A stretch of DNA of 64,000 bases from NCBI RefSeq assembly GCF_024343775.1, contig NZ_RJUF01000001.1, forward strand, positions 183,231-247,230, given 5' to 3'. The notes beneath the pieces are model-generated. The model ran no database searches. It saw nothing but the letters and a program-made list of their open reading frames with translations, and was not told the origin of the DNA. Positions 1 through 8,561 of the stretch are shown here, in pieces (within the stretch, counting starts at the first letter, position 1; the number at the start of each line of letters is the position of its first letter). This DNA is from Lacihabitans soyangensis. GTDB lineage: Bacteria; Bacteroidota; Bacteroidia; Cytophagales; Spirosomataceae. Made by a program: the position numbers and the translations under genes.

Positions 1-7
1 TTTTTAT

Positions 8-15
8 TATTTTTG
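8..15 (+). promoter_or_regulatory. Possible -7 promoter element upstream of the Argonaute gene
   Basis: TATTTTTG fits the Bacteroidota -7 consensus TAnnTTTG and lies about 74 nt before the Argonaute start. The -33 element would fall outside the window, so this is only a candidate. Confidence 0.25.
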
Positions 16-88
16 TAATGCACACTTTGCCTTAATATATTAAAGCATCATGTGCTTTTCTATACTATTTACATAAAACAATATTGAG

Positions 89-2182
89 ATGACAACTTTA
101 GAATTTAACGTGCTTACGTTTAACCATCTGGCAGGTGAACTCACTATCCATTTTTCAAATCAAGAGTACCCAGGCACCCAACGCATTTTTAACAAATTAG
201 TTCCAGCAGAAGTATTGACCCATTTTGGGGAACAGGAGCATTATTACATGGACTTTGAGAATCCATTTCCTAACAGCATAGAAGTGTCTAAATTTCTTTG
301 CCCACAGTTCGAAACTGTCAACAATGGGGCTGAGGAAGAGGAAAAAGTTTACATTCCAGATGCTTGTTTTAGTGGCTCCATTGTTAGGAGATATTACAAC
401 TTTCAAATCTATAAATACTTTCAATCAAAAAACATGTTGGTTAAGCCATCATTTATTAGTGATATTGAGGTTTGGGTTTTTCATAAAAACGAAAGTGATA
501 AATTACATTGGCAATTCAAAAAATTCTCTCTAAAAGTTCAACTTGCCAAACTCTCCAAATCGCCCGAGTTGATTATTACTTATGAGGGTATTTCCAAAGT
601 ATTAAAGGAAACTTATTATAATCTTATACCAAAAGTCTCCCCAGATAGCTTCAACTGGTTTATTTTTGAAAGAAACTTCTTTAAATATGAGGATTTGCCA
701 GAAATGGCAAAGAGAGAATCAGAAAAAGTACAAGTGGTTTTAAGACGTGAAATAGCAGTTGATTTAAATTATCCAGCCATTGCACCCGATAGAAGTAACA
801 GATATGCTAAATCTCGTCAAGAGATTTTGGAGTTTCGTGCTAAATATCTACATAATGGTGAGTTTATTACTATTATACCTTCACTTTCTAAAGATTTCTT
901 AAAAGTTAAACCAGCAAGAGTAGATAAAGTTTCTAGTAGTTCTAATCAACTGGTATTCGGCAACAAGAATCAAGGCATTGTCCCGAAGTCTGCCATGAGC
1001 GTATTTGGCCCTTTGGAAATTCCCAATGACAAACACATCAGTTTTTTTTATATTTATCATAAAGAAGACGAATCAGTTTTTCAAAAATTTGCAAGTTTTA
1101 TGGCAGGTTTAGAGCCAGGTTTCAAGGGCTTTCAGAAGTATTGCCATTTAGGGTATCATTCCGATCATGCATTAAATATTGTTTTTGAAAATAGCACTAA
1201 TCCACTTCGAGAAATCGAGATGGCGTTGTCGGATCAAAATAGATTTTCCTCAAATGTTCGTTACATCGCCTTTTATATAAGTCCCATTTCTAAACATACC
1301 ACAGATTTATCACAACGAGAGGTATATTACAAGGTTAAGCAGTCCCTTCTCAATCGAGGAATAACCTCCCAAGCACTTGATAGCAAAAAGGTTTTCTCCG
1401 ATACTTATCATTACAGTATGCCTAATATTTCCATTGCAGTTTTAGCAAAGTTAAATGGCATTCCTTGGAGATTAGCTACAACTATAAAAAATGAATTAAT
1501 CGTCGGCGTTGGTGCTTTTAGAAACTCAGCTACAGATACACAATTCATTGGCAGTGCCTTCAGTTTTACAAACACTGGTGAATTTAACCAAATGGAGTGC
1601 TTCATGAAAAGCCAAACGGATGAGTTGGCAGGTTCAATAATACTCGCAGTAAGAAAATTTGTAAGTTTAAATACTGAAATCAAGAGGCTTATTATTCATT
1701 TTTACAAGAATATGAGTCAAGAGGAATTGAAACCCATAGAGGATGGACTTCGTGAGTTGGATGTTCATGTACCTGTCTATATAGTTTCAATAAACAAAAC
1801 TGAATCTCGTGACTTAGTGGCTTTCGATACCTCTTGGCCAGAATTAATGCCACAGAGCGGTACGTACATTAATCTTGGACGTAACAAATACCTACTTTTT
1901 AATAATACTCGTTATTTTGATACTCACAATCCTTCTGAAGGATTTCCGTTTCCCATAAAATTGGCCTTTTTCTGCACAGACCAAGAAAAACTAAAAGGTT
2001 CTGGTATTATACAAGAACTTTTAGACCAGGTTTACCAATTTAGCCGAATGTACTGGAAATCTATCAGCCAGCAGAATTTACCTGTAACCATCAAGTATCC
2101 TTCCATGGTGGCCGAGATGGTACCTCACTTTGATGGCTATGAAATACCGATGTATGGAAAAAGCAATTTGTGGTTTCTCTAA
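89..2182 (+). CDS. Long prokaryotic Argonaute, predicted catalytically inactive
   Basis: This 697-residue protein has the length of a long pAgo. The C-terminal half is clearly MID-PIWI. The MID segment at about residues 408-460 has the guide 5'-end pocket pattern YYKVKQSLL, then SQ, ending NISIAVLAKLNGIPW. PIWI follows with ELIVGVGAFRN (470-479), IIHFYKNMS (535-543) and LPVTIKYPSMVAEMV (664-678), and the protein ends in the hydrophobic tail LWFL typical of Argonautes. Active pAgos carry Asp in the first (GxD), third (RDG) and last (YADxL) strands; here these read GVG, HFY and YPS. Slicer activity is therefore not expected, as in the long-B group, which binds nucleic acid and relies on a partner effector. 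Any upstream partner would lie outside the window. The stop codon sits inside the first 78-bp direct repeat. The family call is firm; the N-terminal and PAZ limits are not visible by eye. Confidence 0.85.
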   Translation: MTTLEFNVLTFNHLAGELTIHFSNQEYPGTQRIFNKLVPAEVLTHFGEQEHYYMDFENPFPNSIEVSKFLCPQFETVNNGAEEEEKVYIPDACFSGSIVRRYYNFQIYKYFQSKNMLVKPSFISDIEVWVFHKNESDKLHWQFKKFSLKVQLAKLSKSPELIITYEGISKVLKETYYNLIPKVSPDSFNWFIFERNFFKYEDLPEMAKRESEKVQVVLRREIAVDLNYPAIAPDRSNRYAKSRQEILEFRAKYLHNGEFITIIPSLSKDFLKVKPARVDKVSSSSNQLVFGNKNQGIVPKSAMSVFGPLEIPNDKHISFFYIYHKEDESVFQKFASFMAGLEPGFKGFQKYCHLGYHSDHALNIVFENSTNPLREIEMALSDQNRFSSNVRYIAFYISPISKHTTDLSQREVYYKVKQSLLNRGITSQALDSKKVFSDTYHYSMPNISIAVLAKLNGIPWRLATTIKNELIVGVGAFRNSATDTQFIGSAFSFTNTGEFNQMECFMKSQTDELAGSIILAVRKFVSLNTEIKRLIIHFYKNMSQEELKPIEDGLRELDVHVPVYIVSINKTESRDLVAFDTSWPELMPQSGTYINLGRNKYLLFNNTRYFDTHNPSEGFPFPIKLAFFCTDQEKLKGSGIIQELLDQVYQFSRMYWKSISQQNLPVTIKYPSMVAEMVPHFDGYEIPMYGKSNLWFL

Positions 2183-2250
2183 AATAAAAAAAGGTCTGGC
2201 TCAATACGACCAGACCTTTCCCGCTACTAAATCCACACAACTTTGATGTA
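2173..2250. repeat. 78-bp direct repeat, left copy (DR-L)
   Basis: It matches 5877-5954 with one mismatch (t2205 versus a5909). It begins inside the last codons of the Argonaute gene (GTTTCTCTAA), spans a hairpin and ends at TTTGATGTA. Together the copies bracket the reverse transcriptase gene with a 3704-bp period. Confidence 0.95.
2190..2219. terminator. Hairpin terminator after the Argonaute gene (inside DR-L)
   Basis: Perfect 10-bp stem AAAGGTCTGG / CCAGACCTTT with a 10-nt loop, starting 8 nt after the Argonaute stop. A-tracts before and T residues after suggest it can act in either direction. Confidence 0.75.
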
Positions 2251-2466
2251 GATATAGACAATATTATTTAATTATTTATTTTCTCTACTTTGTTTTTTAT
2301 AACATAACACAATTGAATTTTCAAAATGTCGAAAAATGTCCTTCAGAAATTAACATATTGTTTATATTATTTTTTTTTGTAAATATTGATATTTTGGAAG
2401 AAATTTTCTTGAAATTGTATGCAATAAATAACTAATTCTAAACATTTAACAATCCCCCCTTTCTAA

Positions 2467-5400
2467 ATGATAACATTATCAAAAATTAAACAAGCTTATT
2501 ATAAGCTTAAAGCACACATTTATCATGACTCCTCCGAATTATTCCAAAGAAACAAACTTGCTTTATTTGAATGTGGTGTTAAAGAATTTGAAAAATTTAC
2601 TACTCCTGAAGTATATTCTAAAGATATATTGAATAACCTAGATGATAAATTAAACCTTCTAGCAGAGTTAATCAACAATAACCATGTTCATCATGGTTTT
2701 GAAAAATATCTCGATGAAATAAAATTATTGTATTTACCCAAACGGTTTGACAAAGGCCGCTCCCCAGATACTTTCCTCTCAAATCAAAGAGTTTCTAGTA
2801 AATATAATCTAGAAAAGGTTACGGTTTTTGCGGATTTTCCTATTGAATTGCATTTAGTAGGTATTCTTTGGTTAATGGAGTTTGGATACAAACTTGACAA
2901 AAAACTTGATGAAGCTTGTGTTGGTAACCGCTTAATTTTGAACAAAGACAAAGAAGGGAAAATTGTTGAAGGGAGTGCCTTATTCAAACCTTACTTCGTT
3001 CAATACCAAAAATGGAGAGACAATGCTGTAAATTCTGCAAAAAAATTATTAGAAGAGGGTTCTGATATTGCATTTATTAACCTAGATGTAAAGGACTATT
3101 TTTATTCGGTTAGACTTGACTTTGAAGAAATCGAAAAGGTAATTTTTGAAAAAAACAGGGACCAAAAAACCAGTAATAACCTTCATGATATTTTCAAAAA
3201 AATCCACTCTATATACACCTCCAAAATTAAGGATTTGGATTACCCCCATAAGCCAGATATTGATCTAGATAAATCAATATTAAATATTAAAGAGGGACAA
3301 AATGTACTACCAATAGGATTTGCACCATCCTATGTATTGGCAAATTTTTATTTACATGATTTCGATAAACGTCTAAAAAGAACTATTCCAAATTCTTATT
3401 TTGGCAGATACGTTGACGACATTATTATTGTCTTGAAAGATCCTTGCATTAATCCAGATAACATTTGCAATGAAGTCGATTTTAGTTTTTCTAAATACTT
3501 GAAAATTGAAAAAAAGAATGAGGAATCAATTTCTTTCGCTATTTCAGAGGAACAATTTCAAAATGATTATCGTGTTTCAAAATCTTCTCGTTTTATTTTA
3601 AAACACCTATACCCAATAGTAAAACTAGTTGATTTGCCCAAAGAATTTAAAAAACAAAAAGATGATAAAGAAATAGAATGTTGCACTTCTTCAATCCCTA
3701 AATCAATTTTTAAAATAACATGTTTTGAAACTTTATTTATTCAACCTGAAAAGACGTTAGTCTATTATTTTGATAAAAATGAATCAATTGCGGTTATTGA
3801 TAAATTAAAAAAAGAATTAAATGATAGAGCAAGTGAATTTAGAGACATTCCAGAGGATAAAGAAGTTGACTTAAATTTTGATGACCAAGCTTACCATTTA
3901 GTATTCGATGGTACAGAAGGTAAGATGAGAACACTAAAGGACTATCAAGAAAATAGATATGGACTAAGTATTTTTCTAGCTCAAAGAATCTTTTCAGCAT
4001 TAAAAAAAGCATCCTCCATTGACGATGGCGAAAGAGAAAAGATTTTAAATTTATTTAAAGGACTGAACAATTTGGAATATTTTCATCTTTGGGAAAAAAT
4101 ATTTACCTACTTTTTGGTTTACAATGATCACAATGGTTTTTTAAAATTCTTTAAACATACTTTTGAGCAAATACTTATTCTAAAAAACTCAGATGGAAAA
4201 TTAGGTTCATCTCAAATTGAGGTTAGTCGAGTGGCTATGTCTCTTTACGATTATTTCAAAGTATCTTACCAACTGGCTATTTCGTTGAATCCTAATTTTA
4301 TACTCAACTCTAAAATTAAAACCGAATTAGAGTTATTCAACAACTATATGGAATTAAACCATTTGTGGGTTTTTCTAGATAGTCCAGAAAGCATTAAAAA
4401 TAACTCGTTTAGATTTCGATGGAGCAATCTTCTAAGACATCAGTATGTAGCCCATCCTATCTTAAATTTTTCAGAATTGTTGGAGTCTTGGAGTGATTTC
4501 AATCTTATTGCCCGTGATTTCCCAAAAATAGAGGATTCAGAGAAATGCTCCTTAGTCGCTGAAAAGATGAACCTTTCACCAAGAAGGGTAAAATTTTGGG
4601 AATGTTGCATCGGGGCTGCAAATAATTTAATTCATATGGATCTAGATAAGTGGGAAATAGGTAGTAATGGTAGGCACGTAACAAATAGCACTTTCCAATT
4701 ATATAGTCAGAATCAACTAAATCATGCCAAAGAATATTATAAGAAAATTAATAAAAATCACATACCATCATCATCTTCCATATACGAAAAGCTATTCGAA
4801 ATTAAGTCTACATTAGAAAATGACGGAGATAAGAACTTCCCAATTGAGACAGAATTACATATATCACAAAAGGATAAATTTCAAAGGAAAGTTTCAATTG
4901 CATTGGCAAATACCAACGTTTCTGAGGCTAATATTGAATCTAGTATAAAAGGTGATCCAAATCTTTCGAATGTTAGATACCAATCTCTTGCTAAATTATT
5001 GAATCAAGCAAGACGTGAGAAAGTAGATATGTTTCTACTACCAGAATCCTATTTACCATATGCTTTAGTTTCTATTTTGGCAAAGTATTCTGAAAAGAAT
5101 CAATTCGCCATAGTTTCAGGATTAGAGCATTGGAATATTAATGACATTTGTTTTAATTTTATAGTTTCTGTTATCCCAATAGAAATTGATGGTGTTAAAG
5201 ATTCAATCGTTTTATACCGTTTGAAAAATCATTATGCTCATATTGAGGAGTTAATTATTAGAGGGTTTGGATATAAGGTGCCAAAACCACGTCATTCATA
5301 TGATTTAATAAACTGGAAAAATCTTTATTTTACCTCTTATTACTGCTTTGAATTTGCAGATACCCATCACAGAAGTTTATTTAAATCCAAAGTTGATATG

Positions 5401-5769
5401 CTAATTGCTTCAGAGTGGAACAAAGACACTCCATATTTTTCAAATATTGTAGAATCATTATCTCGTGATATGCATTGTTATATTGCACAAGTAAATACTT
5501 CTCAATTCGGTGATTCAAGAGTCACAAAGCCGTCAGAGACGGCTACCAAAGATATTTTAAAATTAAAGGGAGGTAAAAATGATACAATAATTGTAGGAGA
5601 AATTGATATTACAAAACTTAGGGAGTTTCAACTTAAACATTTTGAAAGAACCCAATTTGACAATGATAAATCTTTTAAACCCCTACCTCCTGACTGGAAC
5701 TTCGACGATGTTAAAACAAGAATTGAGAACGGATGGTTTGTGGAAGACTTATCTGTGCCTATATTCTAA
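2467..5769 (+). CDS. Defence reverse transcriptase with C-terminal nitrilase domain (DRT type 1 / UG1-like)
   Basis: The 1100-residue protein has an N-terminal reverse transcriptase with motif A INLDVKDYF (D207), the segment NVLPIGFAPSYVLANFYL and the catalytic YVDD at 315-318. A long helical linker follows (about 400-790). The C-terminal domain (about 805-1050) is nitrilase-like: LLPES (E860), YRLKNHY (K920) and SYYCFEFAD (C960) match the Glu-Lys-Cys triad, all intact. RT plus nitrilase is the architecture of DRT type 1 defence systems of the UG/Abi-RT class, described as single-gene anti-phage systems; the substrate of the nitrilase domain is not established. The gene stands alone between two 78-bp repeats, with 216 nt of leader after the left repeat that could hold a promoter or a small RNA. 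No canonical ribosome-binding site is seen; a C6 run lies just before the ATG. Assignment to UG1 rather than another nitrilase-bearing group is inference. Confidence 0.85.
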   Translation: MITLSKIKQAYYKLKAHIYHDSSELFQRNKLALFECGVKEFEKFTTPEVYSKDILNNLDDKLNLLAELINNNHVHHGFEKYLDEIKLLYLPKRFDKGRSPDTFLSNQRVSSKYNLEKVTVFADFPIELHLVGILWLMEFGYKLDKKLDEACVGNRLILNKDKEGKIVEGSALFKPYFVQYQKWRDNAVNSAKKLLEEGSDIAFINLDVKDYFYSVRLDFEEIEKVIFEKNRDQKTSNNLHDIFKKIHSIYTSKIKDLDYPHKPDIDLDKSILNIKEGQNVLPIGFAPSYVLANFYLHDFDKRLKRTIPNSYFGRYVDDIIIVLKDPCINPDNICNEVDFSFSKYLKIEKKNEESISFAISEEQFQNDYRVSKSSRFILKHLYPIVKLVDLPKEFKKQKDDKEIECCTSSIPKSIFKITCFETLFIQPEKTLVYYFDKNESIAVIDKLKKELNDRASEFRDIPEDKEVDLNFDDQAYHLVFDGTEGKMRTLKDYQENRYGLSIFLAQRIFSALKKASSIDDGEREKILNLFKGLNNLEYFHLWEKIFTYFLVYNDHNGFLKFFKHTFEQILILKNSDGKLGSSQIEVSRVAMSLYDYFKVSYQLAISLNPNFILNSKIKTELELFNNYMELNHLWVFLDSPESIKNNSFRFRWSNLLRHQYVAHPILNFSELLESWSDFNLIARDFPKIEDSEKCSLVAEKMNLSPRRVKFWECCIGAANNLIHMDLDKWEIGSNGRHVTNSTFQLYSQNQLNHAKEYYKKINKNHIPSSSSIYEKLFEIKSTLENDGDKNFPIETELHISQKDKFQRKVSIALANTNVSEANIESSIKGDPNLSNVRYQSLAKLLNQARREKVDMFLLPESYLPYALVSILAKYSEKNQFAIVSGLEHWNINDICFNFIVSVIPIEIDGVKDSIVLYRLKNHYAHIEELIIRGFGYKVPKPRHSYDLINWKNLYFTSYYCFEFADTHHRSLFKSKVDMLIASEWNKDTPYFSNIVESLSRDMHCYIAQVNTSQFGDSRVTKPSETATKDILKLKGGKNDTIIVGEIDITKLREFQLKHFERTQFDNDKSFKPLPPDWNFDDVKTRIENGWFVEDLSVPIF

Positions 5770-5876
5770 TCAAAGAAAACGTTTTTTTGAAAATCAAAAA
5801 GATAATGGGGCATGTAAAGTTTTCACAAAAACTTTGAAAAAAATTAAAGTAGTTGTTTACTTATTATTTATTAGTA
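5770..5876. other. Spacer between the RT gene and DR-R
   Basis: The 107 bases after the RT stop are AT-rich. No gene is supported; an open frame here overlaps the RT gene and is not credible. The right direct repeat follows directly. Confidence 0.5.
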
Positions 5877-5954
5877 GTTTCTCTAAAATAAAAAAAGGTC
5901 TGGCTCAAAACGACCAGACCTTTCCCGCTACTAAATCCACACAACTTTGATGTA
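5877..5954. repeat. 78-bp direct repeat, right copy (DR-R)
   Basis: Matches 2173-2250 at 77 of 78 positions, including the final ten bases of the Argonaute coding sequence (GTTTCTCTAA), although no Argonaute sequence precedes it here. That asymmetry suggests the right copy was duplicated from, or recombined with, the 3' end of the Argonaute gene. Confidence 0.95.
5894..5923. terminator. Hairpin terminator after the RT gene (inside DR-R)
   Basis: Same 10-bp stem AAAGGTCTGG / CCAGACCTTT as the copy after the Argonaute gene. It lies about 125 nt after the RT stop and probably ends its transcript. Confidence 0.7.
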
Positions 5955-6156
5955 AATTTATTGAAGATTTTGCTAAAACCAAATTTCGTTACGAACTTTT
6001 TCCTATTTTCGGGCAATTCAAAATTGGGTAAATATCTTTTTCACCAAGATCTAATTTAATTCAGATTCAATTTGCTTTTTACTATAATTACAAAAAAAAC
6101 TTCTTAATACGCACATGTTAAATTAACTTAGCACCTAACCATTTAACTTACGATCC

Positions 6157-6471
6157 GTGATTTACCTCATTTTTGATACAAATATTTGGCTATACTTAGC
6201 TAATGGGTATGACTCAGAGAAGAAAGATTTCCCAAAAGGTATCTTTTCAAATCATCATTTTGAGTTACTTGAAACCCTAAAGGAGAATGTATTAAACAAC
6301 AATTTTAAAATCCTTGTAAATGATATTATTTTAAAGGAGTGGCATCGAAATCAAAAATCGTCAGAATCCCTTCTGAAATTAGTTTGGAATCGTAAATCTG
6401 AAATTCAAAAATCAAAAAAACGCTCAACGCATTTATACCCAAAGAAGACAAAAAAGAATTCGAGGAACTAA
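6157..6471 (+). CDS. PIN-domain nuclease, N-terminal part (frameshifted)
   Basis: It starts at GTG with IYLIFDTNIWLYLANG, the first acidic strand of a PIN ribonuclease fold (D8 is the expected metal ligand). The frame carries VNDIILKEWHRNQ (about 55-67), typical of DUF4935/PIN_4 proteins. The frame is lost after the A7 run at 6414-6420, and the last residues (RSTHLYPKKTKKNSRN) are out-of-frame tail. The other frame continues the protein without a gap from ACG at 6420, so 6157-7469 was one gene of about 437 residues. A AAA AAA in the zero frame is a canonical -1 slippage heptamer, so full-length product by frameshifting is possible. A sequencing error or real decay are equally plausible. Confidence 0.7.
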   Translation: MIYLIFDTNIWLYLANGYDSEKKDFPKGIFSNHHFELLETLKENVLNNNFKILVNDIILKEWHRNQKSSESLLKLVWNRKSEIQKSKKRSTHLYPKKTKKNSRN

Positions 6472-7469
6472 TTAAGAAAGCTACCAATAATGTTGAAACC
6501 TTAATCACAAGAAACAAAGACCATATAAAGCAAGTTGAAGATTTTCTAAAAAATGAATGTATCGTTATTCCAATTTCAGATGAAATCAAGGTTAAAGTGA
6601 CTGATTTACGTTTGGCGAAATCTACAGCTCCGTTTACTACTAATAAAGATAATTTTTTAGATGCTCTAATATTATATAGTTCAGCTGAGTATTTAAAAGA
6701 TAAATTGTCATTGGATTTTGCAAGAGCAATTTTTGTATCAAATAATTATCTGGAATTTGCTACAAAAGACAACGATAAAGAATTTCATCCTGATATACTA
6801 AACATAATCGGTGAAACTGATTTAACCTATAACCGACACTTAAAGAATGTTGTTAGTTTATCTGAGGACCTAATTGCCGAAATGGATTATTTTCTTAACT
6901 ACAAAATAGAAAACTATGACTTTTACTGTCAATCCTGTGAAGAAAACCAATATTACAGCCCTGGTGGTAATTTTGACTCTCAAATTAGAGTCTCTGATGA
7001 TAGAGATGAATTTGATGACCCCAATCAGCTTAAACTATTTGAGTTTGATGAGATAAATGTTAAAAATTTCCCACATCTTAAATTTGTAAACAAGGGGAAA
7101 TGCTTTTTTTGTGGAGAAACACACATTTGTTGTCCTGAATGCTCAAACGTAATGATTGACCCTGACGATTCGAGGGAAGACATGAAAACCGTTGCCAATG
7201 AAAAAGGTTTTAATTTTGAATATTTGCACGATGCCGACCAAAAAATATCGTTTGCTTACGGTGCAATTGTCAATACGCATACGGTGATTTTGGTAAAAGA
7301 AAAAGGTGTTTACAAAATCGCCTACATCGGTGCAATTGATGATAATAGAGACGAAACCAAGATAACAACCAAATATGTTGAAACTGCCATCGCTTCGATT
7401 TTGGCAAAAGAAGAAATAAAAACCAAGACCAGTATTGCCAAAGGCTGTACGATTACTTATCGTAAATAA
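6420..7469 (+). CDS. PIN-domain nuclease, C-terminal part (frameshift continuation)
   Basis: Reading from ACG at 6420 gives TLNAFIPKEDKKEFEELIKK and runs to the stop at 7469. The first start codon in this frame is GTG at 6597, too late for a complete PIN fold. The DUF4935-like core continues with STAPFTTNKDNFLDALIL, where the Asp of FLDAL is an expected catalytic residue. The downstream part (from about codon 160) has two Cys pairs, CQSC and CFFCGETHICCPEC, that look like a zinc ribbon, then a mixed alpha/beta end without a recognised fold. The gene closes the defence neighbourhood and is followed by a strong terminator. Alone, this fragment would lack the first active-site Asp. Confidence 0.7.
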   Translation, partial: TLNAFIPKEDKKEFEELIKKATNNVETLITRNKDHIKQVEDFLKNECIVIPISDEIKVKVTDLRLAKSTAPFTTNKDNFLDALILYSSAEYLKDKLSLDFARAIFVSNNYLEFATKDNDKEFHPDILNIIGETDLTYNRHLKNVVSLSEDLIAEMDYFLNYKIENYDFYCQSCEENQYYSPGGNFDSQIRVSDDRDEFDDPNQLKLFEFDEINVKNFPHLKFVNKGKCFFCGETHICCPECSNVMIDPDDSREDMKTVANEKGFNFEYLHDADQKISFAYGAIVNTHTVILVKEKGVYKIAYIGAIDDNRDETKITTKYVETAIASILAKEEIKTKTSIAKGCTITYRK

Positions 7470-7471
7470 AT

Positions 7472-7508
7472 AAAAATCTCATTATATACACTATAATGAG
7501 ATTTTTTT
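7472..7508 (+). terminator. Rho-independent terminator after the PIN gene
   Basis: AAAAATCTCATTATA pairs with TATAATGAGATTTTT around a 5-nt loop and ends in a T run. It separates the defence genes from the metal operon. Confidence 0.85.
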
Positions 7509-7542
7509 AAATAGTTATTTAAGGATTTGCTTAAATAATTAA

Positions 7543-7550
7543 TATATTTG
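7543..7550 (+). promoter_or_regulatory. Candidate -7 promoter element of the ArsR-MerTP operon
   Basis: TATATTTG matches the Bacteroidota -7 consensus exactly and is 22 nt before the ArsR start. A TTTG lies at 7526-7529, closer than the usual -33 spacing. The start region overlaps the element closely, as expected for a self-regulated ArsR gene, but no clear operator palindrome was seen. Confidence 0.45.
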
Positions 7551-7572
7551 TTACGTAATTCAAAACCATTAA

Positions 7573-7947
7573 ATGGATAATCAAGAAATAAGTTGCATTA
7601 GAGCTTTTGCCGACCAAGTTCAGATTTACAACTGTAAGCAACAACTCAAAGTTGCCGAAAACTCATTTGCTAATCTTGCCCAAGTGCTAAATTTAGCAGG
7701 AAATGAAGTGCGTTTGAAAATTCTGTTTCTACTTAACCAAGAAAATGAACTTTGTCCTTGTGATATTTCTGATATTTTAGAAATGAGTGTACCTGCTGTT
7801 TCCCAGCATCTTCGTAAACTCAAAGATGCAAACCTTATTCAGTTTCGTAAAGTTGGGCAAACGATTTTTTATTCTCTAAAACCCAATCATTTAAAGGTAA
7901 TAGAACCACTATTTCAGCATATTCAGCAAGCCGAATTAGCATTATGA
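7573..7947 (+). CDS. ArsR/SmtB-family metal-responsive repressor
   Basis: The 124-residue protein is a winged-helix ArsR/SmtB regulator. The helix-turn-helix is at about 62-95 (ISDILEMSVPAVSQHLRKLKDANLI), followed by the wing FRKVGQTIFYSL. The ELCPC motif places Cys61 and Cys63 in the recognition-domain metal site, and N-terminal Cys8 and Cys21 could complete a thiolate site of the CadC/ArsR type for soft metals. The stop overlaps the next start by 4 nt (ATGA), so it is co-transcribed with the MerT-MerP fusion and probably represses this operon until metal binds. Which metal (Hg, Cd, Pb or As) cannot be read from sequence alone. Confidence 0.85.
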   Translation: MDNQEISCIRAFADQVQIYNCKQQLKVAENSFANLAQVLNLAGNEVRLKILFLLNQENELCPCDISDILEMSVPAVSQHLRKLKDANLIQFRKVGQTIFYSLKPNHLKVIEPLFQHIQQAELAL

Positions 7948-8561
7948 AAACTACCACTTCGCTTCCAAATTTAAGTATTATTACAGCTTTGGCATCCTCA
8001 TTGTGCTGTATTATGCCTGTTTTGGCTATTTTGGCTGGCACAACTGGCATTGCTTCCACTTTTTCGTGGCTCGACCCTGCAAGACCTTATTTTATTGGCT
8101 CAACAGCATTGATTTTAGGGTTGGCTTGGTATAAAAAACTAAAAACACAAAAACAAACAAGCGGCGAATCGCTCAATTGCAATTGTGAAACAGATAGTAA
8201 AGTATCATTTTTACAAACTAAAACATTTTTAACCATGATAACTATTTTGTCAATTTTACTCTTATCCTTTCCAAGTTACTCTCATTTATTTTTTCAAAAA
8301 ACTGATAATAAAGTTACGATAAACCAAGCGGTGAAAAGCCAAAAAATTGAGTTTATAATTAGTGGTATGACCTGTACAGGATGCGAAGTTCATGTGAAAT
8401 CTGAAGTCAGTAAATTAAAAGGGATTATAATAGTACAAGTCTCGTATGAAAAAGGGAATGCAATTGTGGAATTTGATAACAAAAAAACAAATATTAAAGA
8501 AATCACAAAAGCAATTAATTCAACAGGTTACAAAGTTGTGAATCATAAAAATATATTTTAA
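7944..8561 (+). CDS. merTP: MerT-MerP fusion mercuric ion transport protein
   Basis: The first about 120 residues form a MerT-like membrane part with the vicinal cysteines ASSLCC (C21, C22) in the first membrane helix, a second helix at about 48-64, a cytoplasmic Cys pair (C79, C81) and a third helix at 94-112. The C-terminal part (about 134-203) is a heavy-metal-associated domain with GMTCTGC (C144, C147), equivalent to periplasmic MerP. In mer operons these parts hand Hg(II) from the periplasm into the cell for reduction by MerA. No MerA or MerB is encoded nearby; the neighbours are efflux pumps. The MerTP fusion is common in Bacteroidota. Confidence 0.85.
   Translation: MKTTTSLPNLSIITALASSLCCIMPVLAILAGTTGIASTFSWLDPARPYFIGSTALILGLAWYKKLKTQKQTSGESLNCNCETDSKVSFLQTKTFLTMITILSILLLSFPSYSHLFFQKTDNKVTINQAVKSQKIEFIISGMTCTGCEVHVKSEVSKLKGIIIVQVSYEKGNAIVEFDNKKTNIKEITKAINSTGYKVVNHKNIF

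Noticed and set aside
5603..5950. 115-codon open frame overlapping the RT 3' end and DR-R
   Set aside because: Overlaps the RT nitrilase domain in another frame and runs through the terminator hairpin.
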